The translations under genes and the position numbers were made by a program. Positions 6,660 to 15,600 of a stretch of DNA of 19,492 nt are shown piece by piece; the stretch's first letter is position 1, and each line of letters starts with the position of its first letter. The notes under the pieces are model-generated. The model ran no database searches. It was not told the origin of the DNA and saw nothing but the letters and a program-made list of their open reading frames with translations. The stretch spans positions 1-19,492 of the forward strand of contig JAJYPU010000020.1 in NCBI GenBank assembly GCA_021795095.1. Reading direction: 5' to 3'. This DNA comes from Actinomycetes bacterium. Its GTDB lineage: Bacteria > Actinomycetota > Acidimicrobiia > Acidimicrobiales > RAAP-2.

Positions 6660-7839
6660 GCTCGACCCCGGCGTGCCGTGGGGGCCCGTCGCCGGTCTGC
6701 CCCGCGTGGAGATCGTCGAAGAGGGCATGCGTGAAGGGATGCAGATCGAGCGCGCGGACATCACCGTCGACCAGAAGCTCCGGCTCCTGGACGCGCTCTC
6801 GCGCACGGGGCTGCGCACGATCGTCGTCGGTTCCTTCGTGAGTCCCGCCTGGACGCCCCAGATGGCCGACATCGATGAACTCGTCTCACGCTTCACGCCG
6901 GTGGAGGGGGTGACCTACACCGCCCTCGCGCTCAACGAGCGAGGACGGGAGCGGATGGCCCACTACGCCGGTCGACTCAGTGACCCCGACGAGGTCCCGC
7001 GCACTCTCGTGCACCTCTGTGACGTCTTCGTTCGCCGTAACACCAATCGTTCCCAACAGGCCGAGATCGACGAGTGGCCGAAGGTCATCGCGCGCGCGGT
7101 CGCGCGCGGGGACCGGCGCGCGGGAATCGGCATCAACGCGGCGTGGGGGTCCAACTGGTTGGGTCCCTTCGACGAGGTGACCCGCATGGACCTGCTCGCG
7201 CGCCAGTACGAGCTCTGGACCGCGGCTGGCGTCGAGGTCGACCGGGTGTGGATCGGCGACCCGATGGGCTGGAACCTGCCCCACCACGTCGAGTCCCAGC
7301 TGCGCGCCATCCGCGAACGCTGGCCCGCGATCACCCGGTTCCACCTCCATCTGCACGACGCGCGCGGCATGGCGCTGCTCTCGGCCTACGTGGCCCTGCG
7401 GACCCTCGGGCCCGAGTGCACGCTGGTGCTCGACAGTTCGATCGGGGGGATGGGCGGCTGCCCCTACGGCGGTCACGGCCGGATGACGCGCCTGATCGCG
7501 ACCGAGGACCTGGTGGACCTGCTCGAGGAGCTGGGCGTCGACACCGGCGTCGACCTCGACCGCTTGATCGAGGCCGCGGCGATCGCCGAGGAGGTCGTCG
7601 GCCATTCGCTCTGGGGCCACGTCGCCAAGGCCGGACCACGCCCGCGGCCCGGCCGCCTCTTCCCGATGGACCTGCCGTTCATCGAGACCGAGGTCGAGGC
7701 GCAGCACTTTCGCCTCGGCCCGCCCGTCTACGCCGACGCCCGCGCACCGTGGAAGTCCGTCATTACCTCGCCGGTCCGTGAAGCCATCGACGCGACGCTC
7801 GAGCGCGGATCGGAACCGGGTGAGTGGCGGGAGCCGTAA
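6640..7839 (+). CDS. Divergent HMG-CoA lyase-like (DRE-TIM fold) enzyme
   Basis: A TIM-barrel protein of the pyruvate carboxyltransferase/HMGL-like family, 399 residues, about 100 longer than bacterial HMG-CoA lyase because of extra N- and C-terminal sequence. Shared with HMG-CoA lyase: SFVSPAWTPQMADI at 65-78, HLHDARG with the metal-ligand pair His237/His239, and the active-site loop GGMGGCPYG with Cys274. Different: the 'RDG' motif reads REG (Arg31-Glu32), Val62 stands where the lyase has Glu, and the metal-binding Asn after the Cys loop is not found, the loop being about two residues longer (GHGRMTRLIATEDL). It is therefore probably not a true HMG-CoA lyase; related chemistry on another 3-hydroxyacyl-CoA, or Claisen condensation, is possible. 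The start is GTG 6640 with GAGAGG (6630-6635) before it. Confidence 0.75.
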   Translation: MSNVRSELDPGVPWGPVAGLPRVEIVEEGMREGMQIERADITVDQKLRLLDALSRTGLRTIVVGSFVSPAWTPQMADIDELVSRFTPVEGVTYTALALNERGRERMAHYAGRLSDPDEVPRTLVHLCDVFVRRNTNRSQQAEIDEWPKVIARAVARGDRRAGIGINAAWGSNWLGPFDEVTRMDLLARQYELWTAAGVEVDRVWIGDPMGWNLPHHVESQLRAIRERWPAITRFHLHLHDARGMALLSAYVALRTLGPECTLVLDSSIGGMGGCPYGGHGRMTRLIATEDLVDLLEELGVDTGVDLDRLIEAAAIAEEVVGHSLWGHVAKAGPRPRPGRLFPMDLPFIETEVEAQHFRLGPPVYADARAPWKSVITSPVREAIDATLERGSEPGEWREP

Positions 7840-7841
7840 GG

Positions 7842-8681
7842 GTGACCAAATCTCGACCCGAGGGTCGATACGACGACGCAGGTGCACCGCTGACGGGCCT
7901 GACGACCCGTGGATTGGTCGACGGCGATGGCGACGATGGCCAGCTCAGCTCGGTCCGGTCGCTTGATCGCCCTTTCGTGATCCTGCGGGTGCTGCGCGAG
8001 CATCGTGGCCCGATGCGCCTGACCGAGATCGCGACCGCGGCGCAACTGCATCTGGCGACTACCCAACGGATCATGAACCTGCTGATCAAGTACGGCTACG
8101 TCGAACGCGAAGGCCTCGATTATCGCCTCGGGGTCGCCTCGTTGTTGAACGGCAATGCGTATCTCCTGACCAACGGGCTCGTATCGGCCGCCGAGCCGGT
8201 CCTCATCGAGTTGACGGCGTCGACGGGTCTTACGTCGTCGCTCACGGTGCGTTACGAGTTCAGTGCCGTGCTGCTGCTGCGGGTCTCGAGCACGCCGCCC
8301 CTGCGCTTCCAACTGCCCATCGGCGAACCCATGCCCCTCGTGGTGGGCGGTGCGCGCGTGCTCGCCGCGGCGCTGGACGACCAAGACCTCGACCGGTTGC
8401 TCGAGGGCGTCACCACAATCCCTCTCGCGAGCGGCGTCGAGCTCGCTCGCAGCGAGTTTGTCGAGGGGCTGAAGCTCATCCGCGAGCGCGGCTACGCCTT
8501 CGGTCAGGGCCAGCGCGAGGCGGGTGCACTGTCGGTCGCGGTACCGGTGCACGACCGCGAACAGCAGACGGTGGCGGCCATCCAGCTCTCTTCGATGATC
8601 GAGGACATCCCCGTGGACATCGACTCACTCGTCATCGAACTCAAGCGCGCGAGCTCGGCAATCTCTCGGAGGCTCCCGTGA
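7842..8681 (+). CDS. IclR family transcriptional regulator
   Basis: A DNA-binding regulator of 279 residues that most likely controls this operon in response to a pathway acid. After a disordered, Asp/Gly-rich leader (1-36) comes the IclR winged helix (about 38-98): [40 protein letters not shown], and [15 protein letters not shown]. The C-terminal effector domain (about 110-275) includes [43 protein letters not shown] and AAIQLSS, the usual IclR pattern. I prefer GTG 7842, 2 bases after the previous stop with GGGAG at 7830-7834; GTG 7824 is also in frame and would add six residues. The stop overlaps the prpD start as GTGA. Its position inside the operon implies autoregulation. The inverted repeat at 5377-5414 is a candidate target. 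Confidence 0.88.
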   Translation: MTKSRPEGRYDDAGAPLTGLTTRGLVDGDGDDGQLSSVRSLDRPFVILRVLREHRGPMRLTEIATAAQLHLATTQRIMNLLIKYGYVEREGLDYRLGVASLLNGNAYLLTNGLVSAAEPVLIELTASTGLTSSLTVRYEFSAVLLLRVSSTPPLRFQLPIGEPMPLVVGGARVLAAALDDQDLDRLLEGVTTIPLASGVELARSEFVEGLKLIRERGYAFGQGQREAGALSVAVPVHDREQQTVAAIQLSSMIEDIPVDIDSLVIELKRASSAISRRLP

Positions 8682-10198
8682 TCGACCACGTCGTTCGTTC
8701 GTACCGAAGCGACGAGGCACTCGCCGCGTCGCACCAACTGGCGTGGCGACTCGCCGAGCTCGCGGCCGATCCGACGCCGATCGACGACGACGTGCTCGAC
8801 ATGGTGGTCAACCGCGTCATCGACGATGCCGCGGTCGCGGTCGCCTCGCTCGGTCGCGCCGCGGTCGCGGCCGCGCGCGACCAGGCCGTGTGTCACCCCT
8901 ACCGGCCGGGAGCGACCGTGTTCGGTCTCGCGCCGGGTGAGCGGTTCTCGCCCGAGTGGGCGGCGTGGGCCAACGCCGTGGCGGTGCGCGAGCTCGACTT
9001 CCACGACACGTTCCTCGGGGCCGAGTACGCCCACCCCGGTGACGCCATCGCGCCCATCGTCGCCGTCGCCCAGCACGTCGCCAGCGAACGCGCGATCGGC
9101 GGCCGCGACGTCGCGCGAGCGATCGCGACCGCCTACGAAGTCCAGATCGACCTGAGCCGCGCAATCAGCCTGCACCAGCACCAGATCGACCACGTTGCCC
9201 ACCTCGGCCCGGCGGTTGCCGCGGGGCTGGGGACGCTGCTCGGGCTTGGTCCAGTGATCACGGCGCACGCGATCAGTCAGGCGCTGCACACGACGACCGC
9301 GACGCGCCAGTCGCGCAAGGGCGAGATCTCGACCTGGAAGGCCTACGCGCCGGCGTTCGCCGGCAAGGTCGCCATCGAGGCGGTCGACCGTGCGATGCGC
9401 GGTCAGACCTCGCCGACGCCGATCTACGAGGGCGAGGACGGGGTGATCGCACGGCTGCTGGACGGGCCCGACGCGCGCTACGTGGTGTCCCTGCCTGGGC
9501 CCGGCGAAGCGAAGCGCGCCATCCTGGACTCCTTCACCAAGGAGCACTCGGCTGAGTACCAAGCCCAGGCCTGGATCGACCTCGCGCGACGACTGCACGA
9601 CCAGTACCCGTCGTGGCGTAGCGGCGCGGCGATCGAGTCGATTGTCCTGTTCACCTCGCACCACACCCACCACGTGATCGGGTCGGGTTCCGGTGACCCC
9701 CAGAAGTACGACCCGAACGCGTCGCGCGAGACCCTCGACCACTCGGTTGCCTACATCCTCGCGGTCGCCCTCCAAGACGGCGAGTGGCACCACGAGCGCT
9801 CCTATCGCCGCGACCGGGCGACCCGTGCCGACACGGTCGCGCTCTGGCGAAGGATCCGGACCGTCGAGGAACCCGAGTGGACCCGCCGCTACCACGCGAG
9901 CGACCCGAGCGAGCGAGCCTACGGTGGGCGCATCGAGGTGCACCTCGATGACGGCACGACCGTCGTCGACGAGATCGCAGTCCCCGACGCCCACCCACTC
10001 GGTGCGCGTCCGTTCGCGCGCGCCAACTACGAGGCGAAGTTCCGCACGCTCGCCGCCGGCGTGCTCGATGACACCGAATGCGATCGCTTCCTTGGCGTGG
10101 CCGAACGACTCGGGACGCTGGGTCCCGACGAACTCGGTAGTCTCACGGTGAGTGCTCCCGCGCTCGCGGCGAGCGTTGTGACGAAGGGGATCTTCTGA
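8678..10198 (+). CDS. prpD: MmgE/PrpD family 2-methylcitrate dehydratase
   Basis: Probable dehydration of 2-methylcitrate to 2-methyl-cis-aconitate in the methylcitrate cycle (propionyl-CoA disposal). It has 506 residues, typical of actinobacterial PrpD. Diagnostic stretches are [17 protein letters not shown] (106-122), the PrpD active-site helix; [36 protein letters not shown]; and [20 protein letters not shown], which matches what I remember of mycobacterial PrpD. The family also includes cis-aconitate decarboxylase and other epimerases or isomerases, but the adjoining prpB favours methylcitrate. The start GTG 8678 has GGAGG (8668-8672) 5 bases upstream and overlaps the IclR stop; the stop overlaps the prpB ATG by one base. 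There is no iron-sulfur cysteine pattern, as expected for this non-aconitase family. Confidence 0.85.
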   Translation: MIDHVVRSYRSDEALAASHQLAWRLAELAADPTPIDDDVLDMVVNRVIDDAAVAVASLGRAAVAAARDQAVCHPYRPGATVFGLAPGERFSPEWAAWANAVAVRELDFHDTFLGAEYAHPGDAIAPIVAVAQHVASERAIGGRDVARAIATAYEVQIDLSRAISLHQHQIDHVAHLGPAVAAGLGTLLGLGPVITAHAISQALHTTTATRQSRKGEISTWKAYAPAFAGKVAIEAVDRAMRGQTSPTPIYEGEDGVIARLLDGPDARYVVSLPGPGEAKRAILDSFTKEHSAEYQAQAWIDLARRLHDQYPSWRSGAAIESIVLFTSHHTHHVIGSGSGDPQKYDPNASRETLDHSVAYILAVALQDGEWHHERSYRRDRATRADTVALWRRIRTVEEPEWTRRYHASDPSERAYGGRIEVHLDDGTTVVDEIAVPDAHPLGARPFARANYEAKFRTLAAGVLDDTECDRFLGVAERLGTLGPDELGSLTVSAPALAASVVTKGIF

Positions 10199-11097
10199 TG
10201 CTGCACGCTGCACCCAGCGCATCGGCCAAGCGCGCCCGTCTGCGGTCCCGCCTGACTGCCGGCCCGATCCTCACCTTGCCGGGCGCATTCAACCCGCTCT
10301 CAGCGATGCTCATCGAGCGCCACGGCTTCGAGGGCGTCTACCTCTCCGGTGCGGTACTCGCGGCCGACCTCGGGCTGCCCGACATCGGACTCACCACGCT
10401 CTCCGAAGTGGCCGCGCGCAGCGCCCAGGTGGCGCGGGTAACCGGGATCGGCACCATCGTCGACGCCGACACGGGGTTCGGTGAGCCGATGAACGTCGCG
10501 CGCACCGTCCAACTGCTCGAGGACGCCGGTGTCGCGGGCCTGCACCTCGAAGACCAGGTCAATCCCAAGCGCTGCGGGCACCTCGACGGCAAGCAGGTCG
10601 TCGAGCTCGACGCGGCGATTCGCCGGATCAACGCCGCGGCCACGGCCCGACGCGACCCGGACTTGCTCATCATCGCGCGTACCGACGCGCGGGCCGTCGA
10701 GGGGTTAGACGCCGCGATCGAACGGGCCCGCGCCTACGTCGATGCCGGGGCCGACGCGATCTTCCCCGAGGCGCTGCTCGACGAGCGCGAGTTCGAGGCC
10801 ATGCGCGCCGCGGTGTCGGTGCCGGTCCTCGCCAACATGACCGAGTTCGGCAAGGGACCATCGCTCAGCGTCGCCCAACTCGGTGAGCTCGGGGTGGACA
10901 TGGTCATCTTCCCCGTCTCGCTGCTACGACTCGCGATGGCAACGGCCGACCGCGCGCTCGACCTGCTCGGTCGCGAGGGGACGCTCTCGGCGCTGCTCGG
11001 CGAGATGCAGACGCGCGCCGAGCTCTACGACCTGCTCGACTACGAGTCCTTCAGCGCCTTTGACCGGTCAGTGTTCGACTTCACGATCGGGACGTGA
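10198..11097 (+). CDS. prpB: 2-methylisocitrate lyase (isocitrate lyase/PEP mutase family)
   Basis: Cleaves 2-methylisocitrate to pyruvate and succinate, the last step of the methylcitrate cycle. It has 299 residues. The PrpB signature is unusually complete: LPGAFNPLSAMLIERHGFEGVYLSGA, VDADTGFGEPMNV with Mg-binding Asp89/Asp91, HLEDQVNPKRCGHLDGK with the catalytic Cys126 in KRCGH, ARTDARAVEGLDAAI, DAIFPEAL, and PVLANMTEFGKGP. The KRCGH loop separates it from phosphonopyruvate hydrolases and oxaloacetate decarboxylases of the same fold. A 2,3-dimethylmalate lyase function cannot be excluded. AAGGGGA (10184-10190) stands 7 bases before ATG 10198. No citrate or methylcitrate synthase gene follows, unlike common prpDBC clusters. 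Confidence 0.88.
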   Translation: MLHAAPSASAKRARLRSRLTAGPILTLPGAFNPLSAMLIERHGFEGVYLSGAVLAADLGLPDIGLTTLSEVAARSAQVARVTGIGTIVDADTGFGEPMNVARTVQLLEDAGVAGLHLEDQVNPKRCGHLDGKQVVELDAAIRRINAAATARRDPDLLIIARTDARAVEGLDAAIERARAYVDAGADAIFPEALLDEREFEAMRAAVSVPVLANMTEFGKGPSLSVAQLGELGVDMVIFPVSLLRLAMATADRALDLLGREGTLSALLGEMQTRAELYDLLDYESFSAFDRSVFDFTIGT

Positions 11098-11108
11098 GAG
11101 GAGAGGTC

Positions 11109-11870
11109 ATGGACGCCGATCGAACGAGGTACCTGGGTGAGCGCGGCTTTGCCAACGGCTCACTCTACGATGAGGTCCGCCCCGACTACCCCGAGGCGTC
11201 GATCGCGACGATCGTGGCGGCCTTTGGGCTGAACCGGTCCTCGCGGGTCCTCGACCTGGGCGCTGGGACGGGGATCTTCACCCGACAGCTTCAAGCCCAC
11301 GTGGGCGAGGTCGTCGCCGTCGAGCCGTCACCATCGATGCGCGCAACGATGATCGCCACGACACCGGGGGTCACCGTGCTCGACGGCCGCGACGACGCGG
11401 TCCCCCTCGAGGACGCCTCCGTCGACGCCGTCGTGGTGGCCCAGGCGTTCCACTGGTTCGACGCGCCGCGCGCCCTCGCCGAGATCCATCGTGTGCTCGT
11501 GCCCGGCGGCGGACTGGCGCTCATCTGGAACGAGCGTGACGAGTCCATCGACTGGATGGCGGCGCTTACCGTTGCCATGCGCTGGGATGTGCATCGTCCG
11601 TACTCGAGCAACGGCGACGTCGCCCGGGTCGTGGGCGAGGGCCCCTTCGAGGACGTCCAACGCCACCAGTTCGAGCACCGCCAGTGGCTCACGCGCGACC
11701 AGGTCTATCGCCGCGTGCTCACCACGAGCTACGTCTCAATCATGGGCGAGGACGACCAGCGCGCGCTGCTAGCGGACGTGCGCCGCGTGATCGAGCCCCT
11801 CGGCGAGCCGATCGACTTCGCCTACCGCACCGACCTCTACCTCGCGCGCGCGTCGGGCCCCGTGCGATGA
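11109..11870 (+). CDS. Class I SAM-dependent methyltransferase (Methyltransf_11 type)
   Basis: A cytoplasmic methyltransferase of 253 residues. Motif I VLDLGAGTGIF is at 47-57, the acidic ribose-binding residue is Glu72 (VVAVEPSPSM), motif II VDAVVVAQAFHWFD at 105-118, and motif III LVPGGGLALIWNERDE. The AQAFHWFD form with an N-terminal 'RYLGERGFANGSLYDEVRPDYP' marks the branch of small-molecule methyltransferases that includes trans-aconitate methyltransferase-like proteins; the substrate is unknown. Start ATG 11109 is preceded by AGGAG/GAGAGG (11098-11106), 11 bases after prpB. A GTG at 11094 overlapping the prpB stop is the alternative but lacks an equally good ribosome site. The gene ends with an ATGA overlap into the next methyltransferase. 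Confidence 0.8.
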   Translation: MDADRTRYLGERGFANGSLYDEVRPDYPEASIATIVAAFGLNRSSRVLDLGAGTGIFTRQLQAHVGEVVAVEPSPSMRATMIATTPGVTVLDGRDDAVPLEDASVDAVVVAQAFHWFDAPRALAEIHRVLVPGGGLALIWNERDESIDWMAALTVAMRWDVHRPYSSNGDVARVVGEGPFEDVQRHQFEHRQWLTRDQVYRRVLTTSYVSIMGEDDQRALLADVRRVIEPLGEPIDFAYRTDLYLARASGPVR

Positions 11871-12670
11871 CCGACCGCTACACCCACGGACACCACGAGT
11901 CGGTGCTGCGCAGCCACCGGTGGCGCACGGCCGAGAACTCGGCGGGCTTCGTGCTCGCCCACCTCGTGCCCGGGACCTCGCTGCTCGACGTGGGGTGTGG
12001 ACCGGGGACGATCACCGTGGATCTCGCGCGTCGCGTCGAGCCCGGTCTGGTCGTCGGGATCGACCGTGAGCCCGCGGTGGTGGCGGCCGCGACCGCCTCG
12101 TACCCGGCGGCGGCGCACCCCAACCTGCGCTTTGTCACCGCCGACGTCTACGGACTCGACTTGGACGACGAGTCCTTCGACGTCGTCTTCGCCCATCAGG
12201 TCCTCCAGCACCTCACCGACCCGGTCGCCGCGCTACGCGAGATGCGCCGCGTGCTACGAGTCGGCGGGCTGCTCGCGGTGCGCGACGCGGACTACGGGGC
12301 CTTCACCTGGTTCCCGGCCGACCCTGCGCTCGACGAGTGGCTCGACGTCTACCACCGACTCACTCGAGTGAACCGGGCCGAGGCCGACGGCGGCCGCCAC
12401 CTGGCGCACTGGGTGCGCCGCGCCGGTTTCGACGACCGCACGGTCACCTCGTCGAACTGGACATACGCCACGGCCGACGAACGCGCCTGGTGGGGTGGGC
12501 TGTGGGCCGATCGCGTGACTTCGAGCGACTTCGCGACCCAAGCCCTCGAGACCGGCGTGGCGTCAAGCGCGCAGCTCGCGCGTTTCGCCGACGCCTTTCG
12601 CCGTTGGGCGGACGAGCCCGACGGCCTCTTTCTCGTGCCGAGCGTCGAGGTGCTCGCGCGGCGCGTTTAG
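11867..12670 (+). CDS. Class I SAM-dependent methyltransferase (UbiE/COQ5-like)
   Basis: The second, unrelated methyltransferase, 267 residues. It starts YTHGHHESVLRSHRWRTAEN, then motif I LLDVGCGPGTI (39-49), Asp66 in VVGIDREP, TADVYGLDLDDESFDVVFAHQVLQHL (91-116) and the motif III region RVLRVGGLLAVRD. It resembles the UbiE-like family common in actinobacteria and fungi, mostly of unknown substrate. ATG 11867 overlaps the stop of the previous gene (ATGA), so the two are translationally coupled. The longer frame upstream lies wholly inside the first methyltransferase and is not used. Its TAG (12668-12670) overlaps the stop codon of the convergent EAL gene. Last gene of the operon. Confidence 0.8.
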   Translation: MTDRYTHGHHESVLRSHRWRTAENSAGFVLAHLVPGTSLLDVGCGPGTITVDLARRVEPGLVVGIDREPAVVAAATASYPAAAHPNLRFVTADVYGLDLDDESFDVVFAHQVLQHLTDPVAALREMRRVLRVGGLLAVRDADYGAFTWFPADPALDEWLDVYHRLTRVNRAEADGGRHLAHWVRRAGFDDRTVTSSNWTYATADERAWWGGLWADRVTSSDFATQALETGVASSAQLARFADAFRRWADEPDGLFLVPSVEVLARRV

Positions 12671-15600
12671 CGGAGATCTTCGACGCGCGCCGGTCGACCG
12701 AAGAAGTAGCCCTGTCCGAGGTCCACGCCGAGCGAACGCAGGGTCTCGGCCTCGGCGGCGGTCTCGATCCCCTCGCCGAGCAGGCGGGTGCCCGTGAGGT
12801 CTGCGAAGTGGCGCATCCCCGACACGAGCGCCTGGCGCGCGGGGTCGTGGTCGATGTCGCGCACCAGTGAGATGTCGAGCTTGACAACGTCGGGGCGTAG
12901 TTCGAGGATGTGGTGCAGTCCGGCGTAGCCCGCACCGGCGTCGTCGACGAAGAGCTGGCAACCCGATACCGCGGCGACAGCGCGGCGGATCTCGTCGAAG
13001 TTGTCGATTCGAGCGTGTTCGGTGATCTCGATGGCGACGGTGCGATTAGCGCCGACGATGATCTCGTGCGCCTGCTCGCCGGCGGCGACCGTGGGCGAGA
13101 AGTTGAGGCTGAGCCACGAGTCGCTGGGTAGCCGCGTCGCGTCGTGGACGGCGGCCCTCGCGCAGGCGACCTCCAGCTCGACTCCCATGTCGACCGACGC
13201 GGCGATGGCGAAGTGCTCGTCGGGCCTCTGACCGTCCTTGAAGCGGGTGAGCGCCTCGTAACCGACGACTGAACCATTGTTGAGTGCAACGACGGGTTGG
13301 AAGACCGGGTGGAAGAGTTTTGCCTCGATGATGGTGTGGATCATCGCTTTCGTCGTGTCGCGGTAGCGCGCCGTCTCGACTTGGGAGCCGACGAGCCCAC
13401 CCGCGAACGAGCCCAACTCCTCATAGAGCGGGAGGCGCGTTGGTGTGAAGGGCACGCTCGCACGATCGCGTGAACCGGTCGCGAGCAACCCGACGATCTC
13501 GCCGTCCCAGCGTACCGGCGCGATCGTCACCGTTTCGATTCCGGCGGATGTGATGGCGCGAACGAGGGGTTCGTTTACGAAGCTTCCCGGCTCGGCGAGG
13601 TCCACCCACCACGCTCCTTCGATGCTGCGAGCGAGGAACATCGCTGGGTTCAAGACTTCGACGTCGCGGCCAGGTTCGAGCTCGGTGAGCGAGACACCGG
13701 CGGACCCGCCGACGACGAAGTTCTCATCACGCCGTCGAACAAAGAGCGCCGCCGCGTCGACGAAGTTGAGACCTAGCAGCGCCTGGCAGAATGCCGCCGC
13801 CGTCGTCTCGAGTGAGTCCGAGGGGCGCACCTCACGCATCAGGTTCGCCAGGTCTTGGGCGTCGCGGTTGCCGCGGTTGACGTGGGCCTCGAGTCGGCGT
13901 TCGACGCTCAGGTCTCGCTTCACCGCCACGTAGGCCATCACCTCGTTGGCGTCGCCGTAGACCGGTGATATCGTCGTCTCCTCGTCGTAGAGCTCGCCGC
14001 TCTTGCGGCGGTTGGTGATCACACCGTGCCACGACTGGCCTCGATTGAGACTGCTCCAGAGCTCGCGATAGAAGTCCGGTCTGTGGACGCCGCTCGCGAA
14101 TATCGACGGGGACGAGCCGATCAGCTCCGTGGTCGTGTACCCGCTGGTCGCCGTCGTGGCGGGGTTGGCGTAGAGGATGCGACCCGTCGCGTCGGTGACG
14201 AGCACGGTCTCGGCCGCCTGACCAATCGCGGTGTTGAGCAGGTTGCTCTCATGTAGCGCCTGCGCGAGGCGCTCTTGTTCGCGCAGGCGCTGCAAGCCGA
14301 TCCCGACCTGGAGCGCGAGCTCCTCGAGCGTGGTGATCGTCGCGACGTCAAATGCGTTGGTCTCGGACGCGTAAACGCTGAAAGCGCCGTCGAGGAAGCC
14401 GTCGACGAATACCGGAATGCCAATCGATGACCGGAACCTGCGGCCAGTCGCCAGTTTCGCCCATGGTACGTAGTTGGCCGAGCTGTTCAGGTCGTTTACG
14501 AAGAAGGTCTCGCCGACGCGCAACGAGCGACCGGCGGGGCCCTGGCCGAACTCGTTGTCGCCCCACGAGAGCACGATCGAGTCGAGATAGTCCTGGTGCT
14601 CGCGCGACGAGGCGACGACGGCGATCGACTGGTCCTCGTCGTGTACTGGGCGGCCATACCACGCGAAGAGGTAGCCACCCTCGTCCACGAGGTTCTGACA
14701 GAGCTGGTTCAAGAGGTCGTGGTCGCTCACCGCACGAACCAAGATGGCGTTACCGATTGCCAACGCGTTGAACGCCCGGCGGCGCTGGACGAGTGCTTCA
14801 ATGTCGTGCAGACTTGCGACGACACCGCGGAACTGTCCTGATTCGTCCACCAGACCATGCAACTCGGTGCGCATCCAGCGTTGCCCCCCGGACGCGGTAC
14901 GATACTGACACTCGAACGCATCGACCGCCGCGCCGCGGGCGACAGCCATACGAGCCTGCGTGCGCACGGCGTTGTCGTCCTCGTTCAAGAGCTCCGATAC
15001 CGCGCGACCGATCAGCTCGTCGGGCCGCCAGCCGAGCATTTGAGACACCGACGGCGAGACCCACTCGATGTTGCCGGCGAGGTCGGTGCGCCAGATGACG
15101 TCCGACGCGTTCTCGGCGAGCAGTCGATATTGCGCCTCGGACTCGGCCATGGCAACTCGCTGGGCGATCTCGGCGTCAGCGTCACGCCACGAGACAATCC
15201 TCGTGATGTTCAATCCTGACTCGTCGGGGACGTCGCGGCCTGAGACCGCGACCCACCGGTAGGTACCGTCGGCTCGACGCATTCGCACCTCGACTGCGAT
15301 ACGAGATCCCTCACGCATCTGACTGCGGCTCGCATTGGCGGTCGGTAGGTCTTCAGGGTGAATGAATTCGTCAGTGTTGTGCCCAATCATCTCGTCGGGG
15401 CGCCAACCCAGGAGTTGGCGCACGGTATCAAAGATCCATACGATGCGCCCATTGGGTTCGCCTACCACGACGACGTCGAGCGAATTCTCGGCAATCAGTT
15501 GGTATCGCTCGCTGAGCAGTCGGGCTCTCTGACGCTCGGCCACCTCGAGGTCAATATTGTGGATACTGCCAATCAGTTCGGTCACCCCGGCGTCGGACGT

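Noticed and set aside
7085..7130. Run of CG/GCGC repeats in the HMGL-like gene
   Set aside because: It encodes ARAVARGDRRAG in frame and reflects Ala/Arg codon use at high GC, not a structural repeat.
8504..10222. A 572-codon open frame on the - strand opposite prpD
   Set aside because: It is antisense to a gene with clear PrpD motifs, is very rich in Arg, Gly and Asp as expected of GC-rich antisense frames, and has no family motif.
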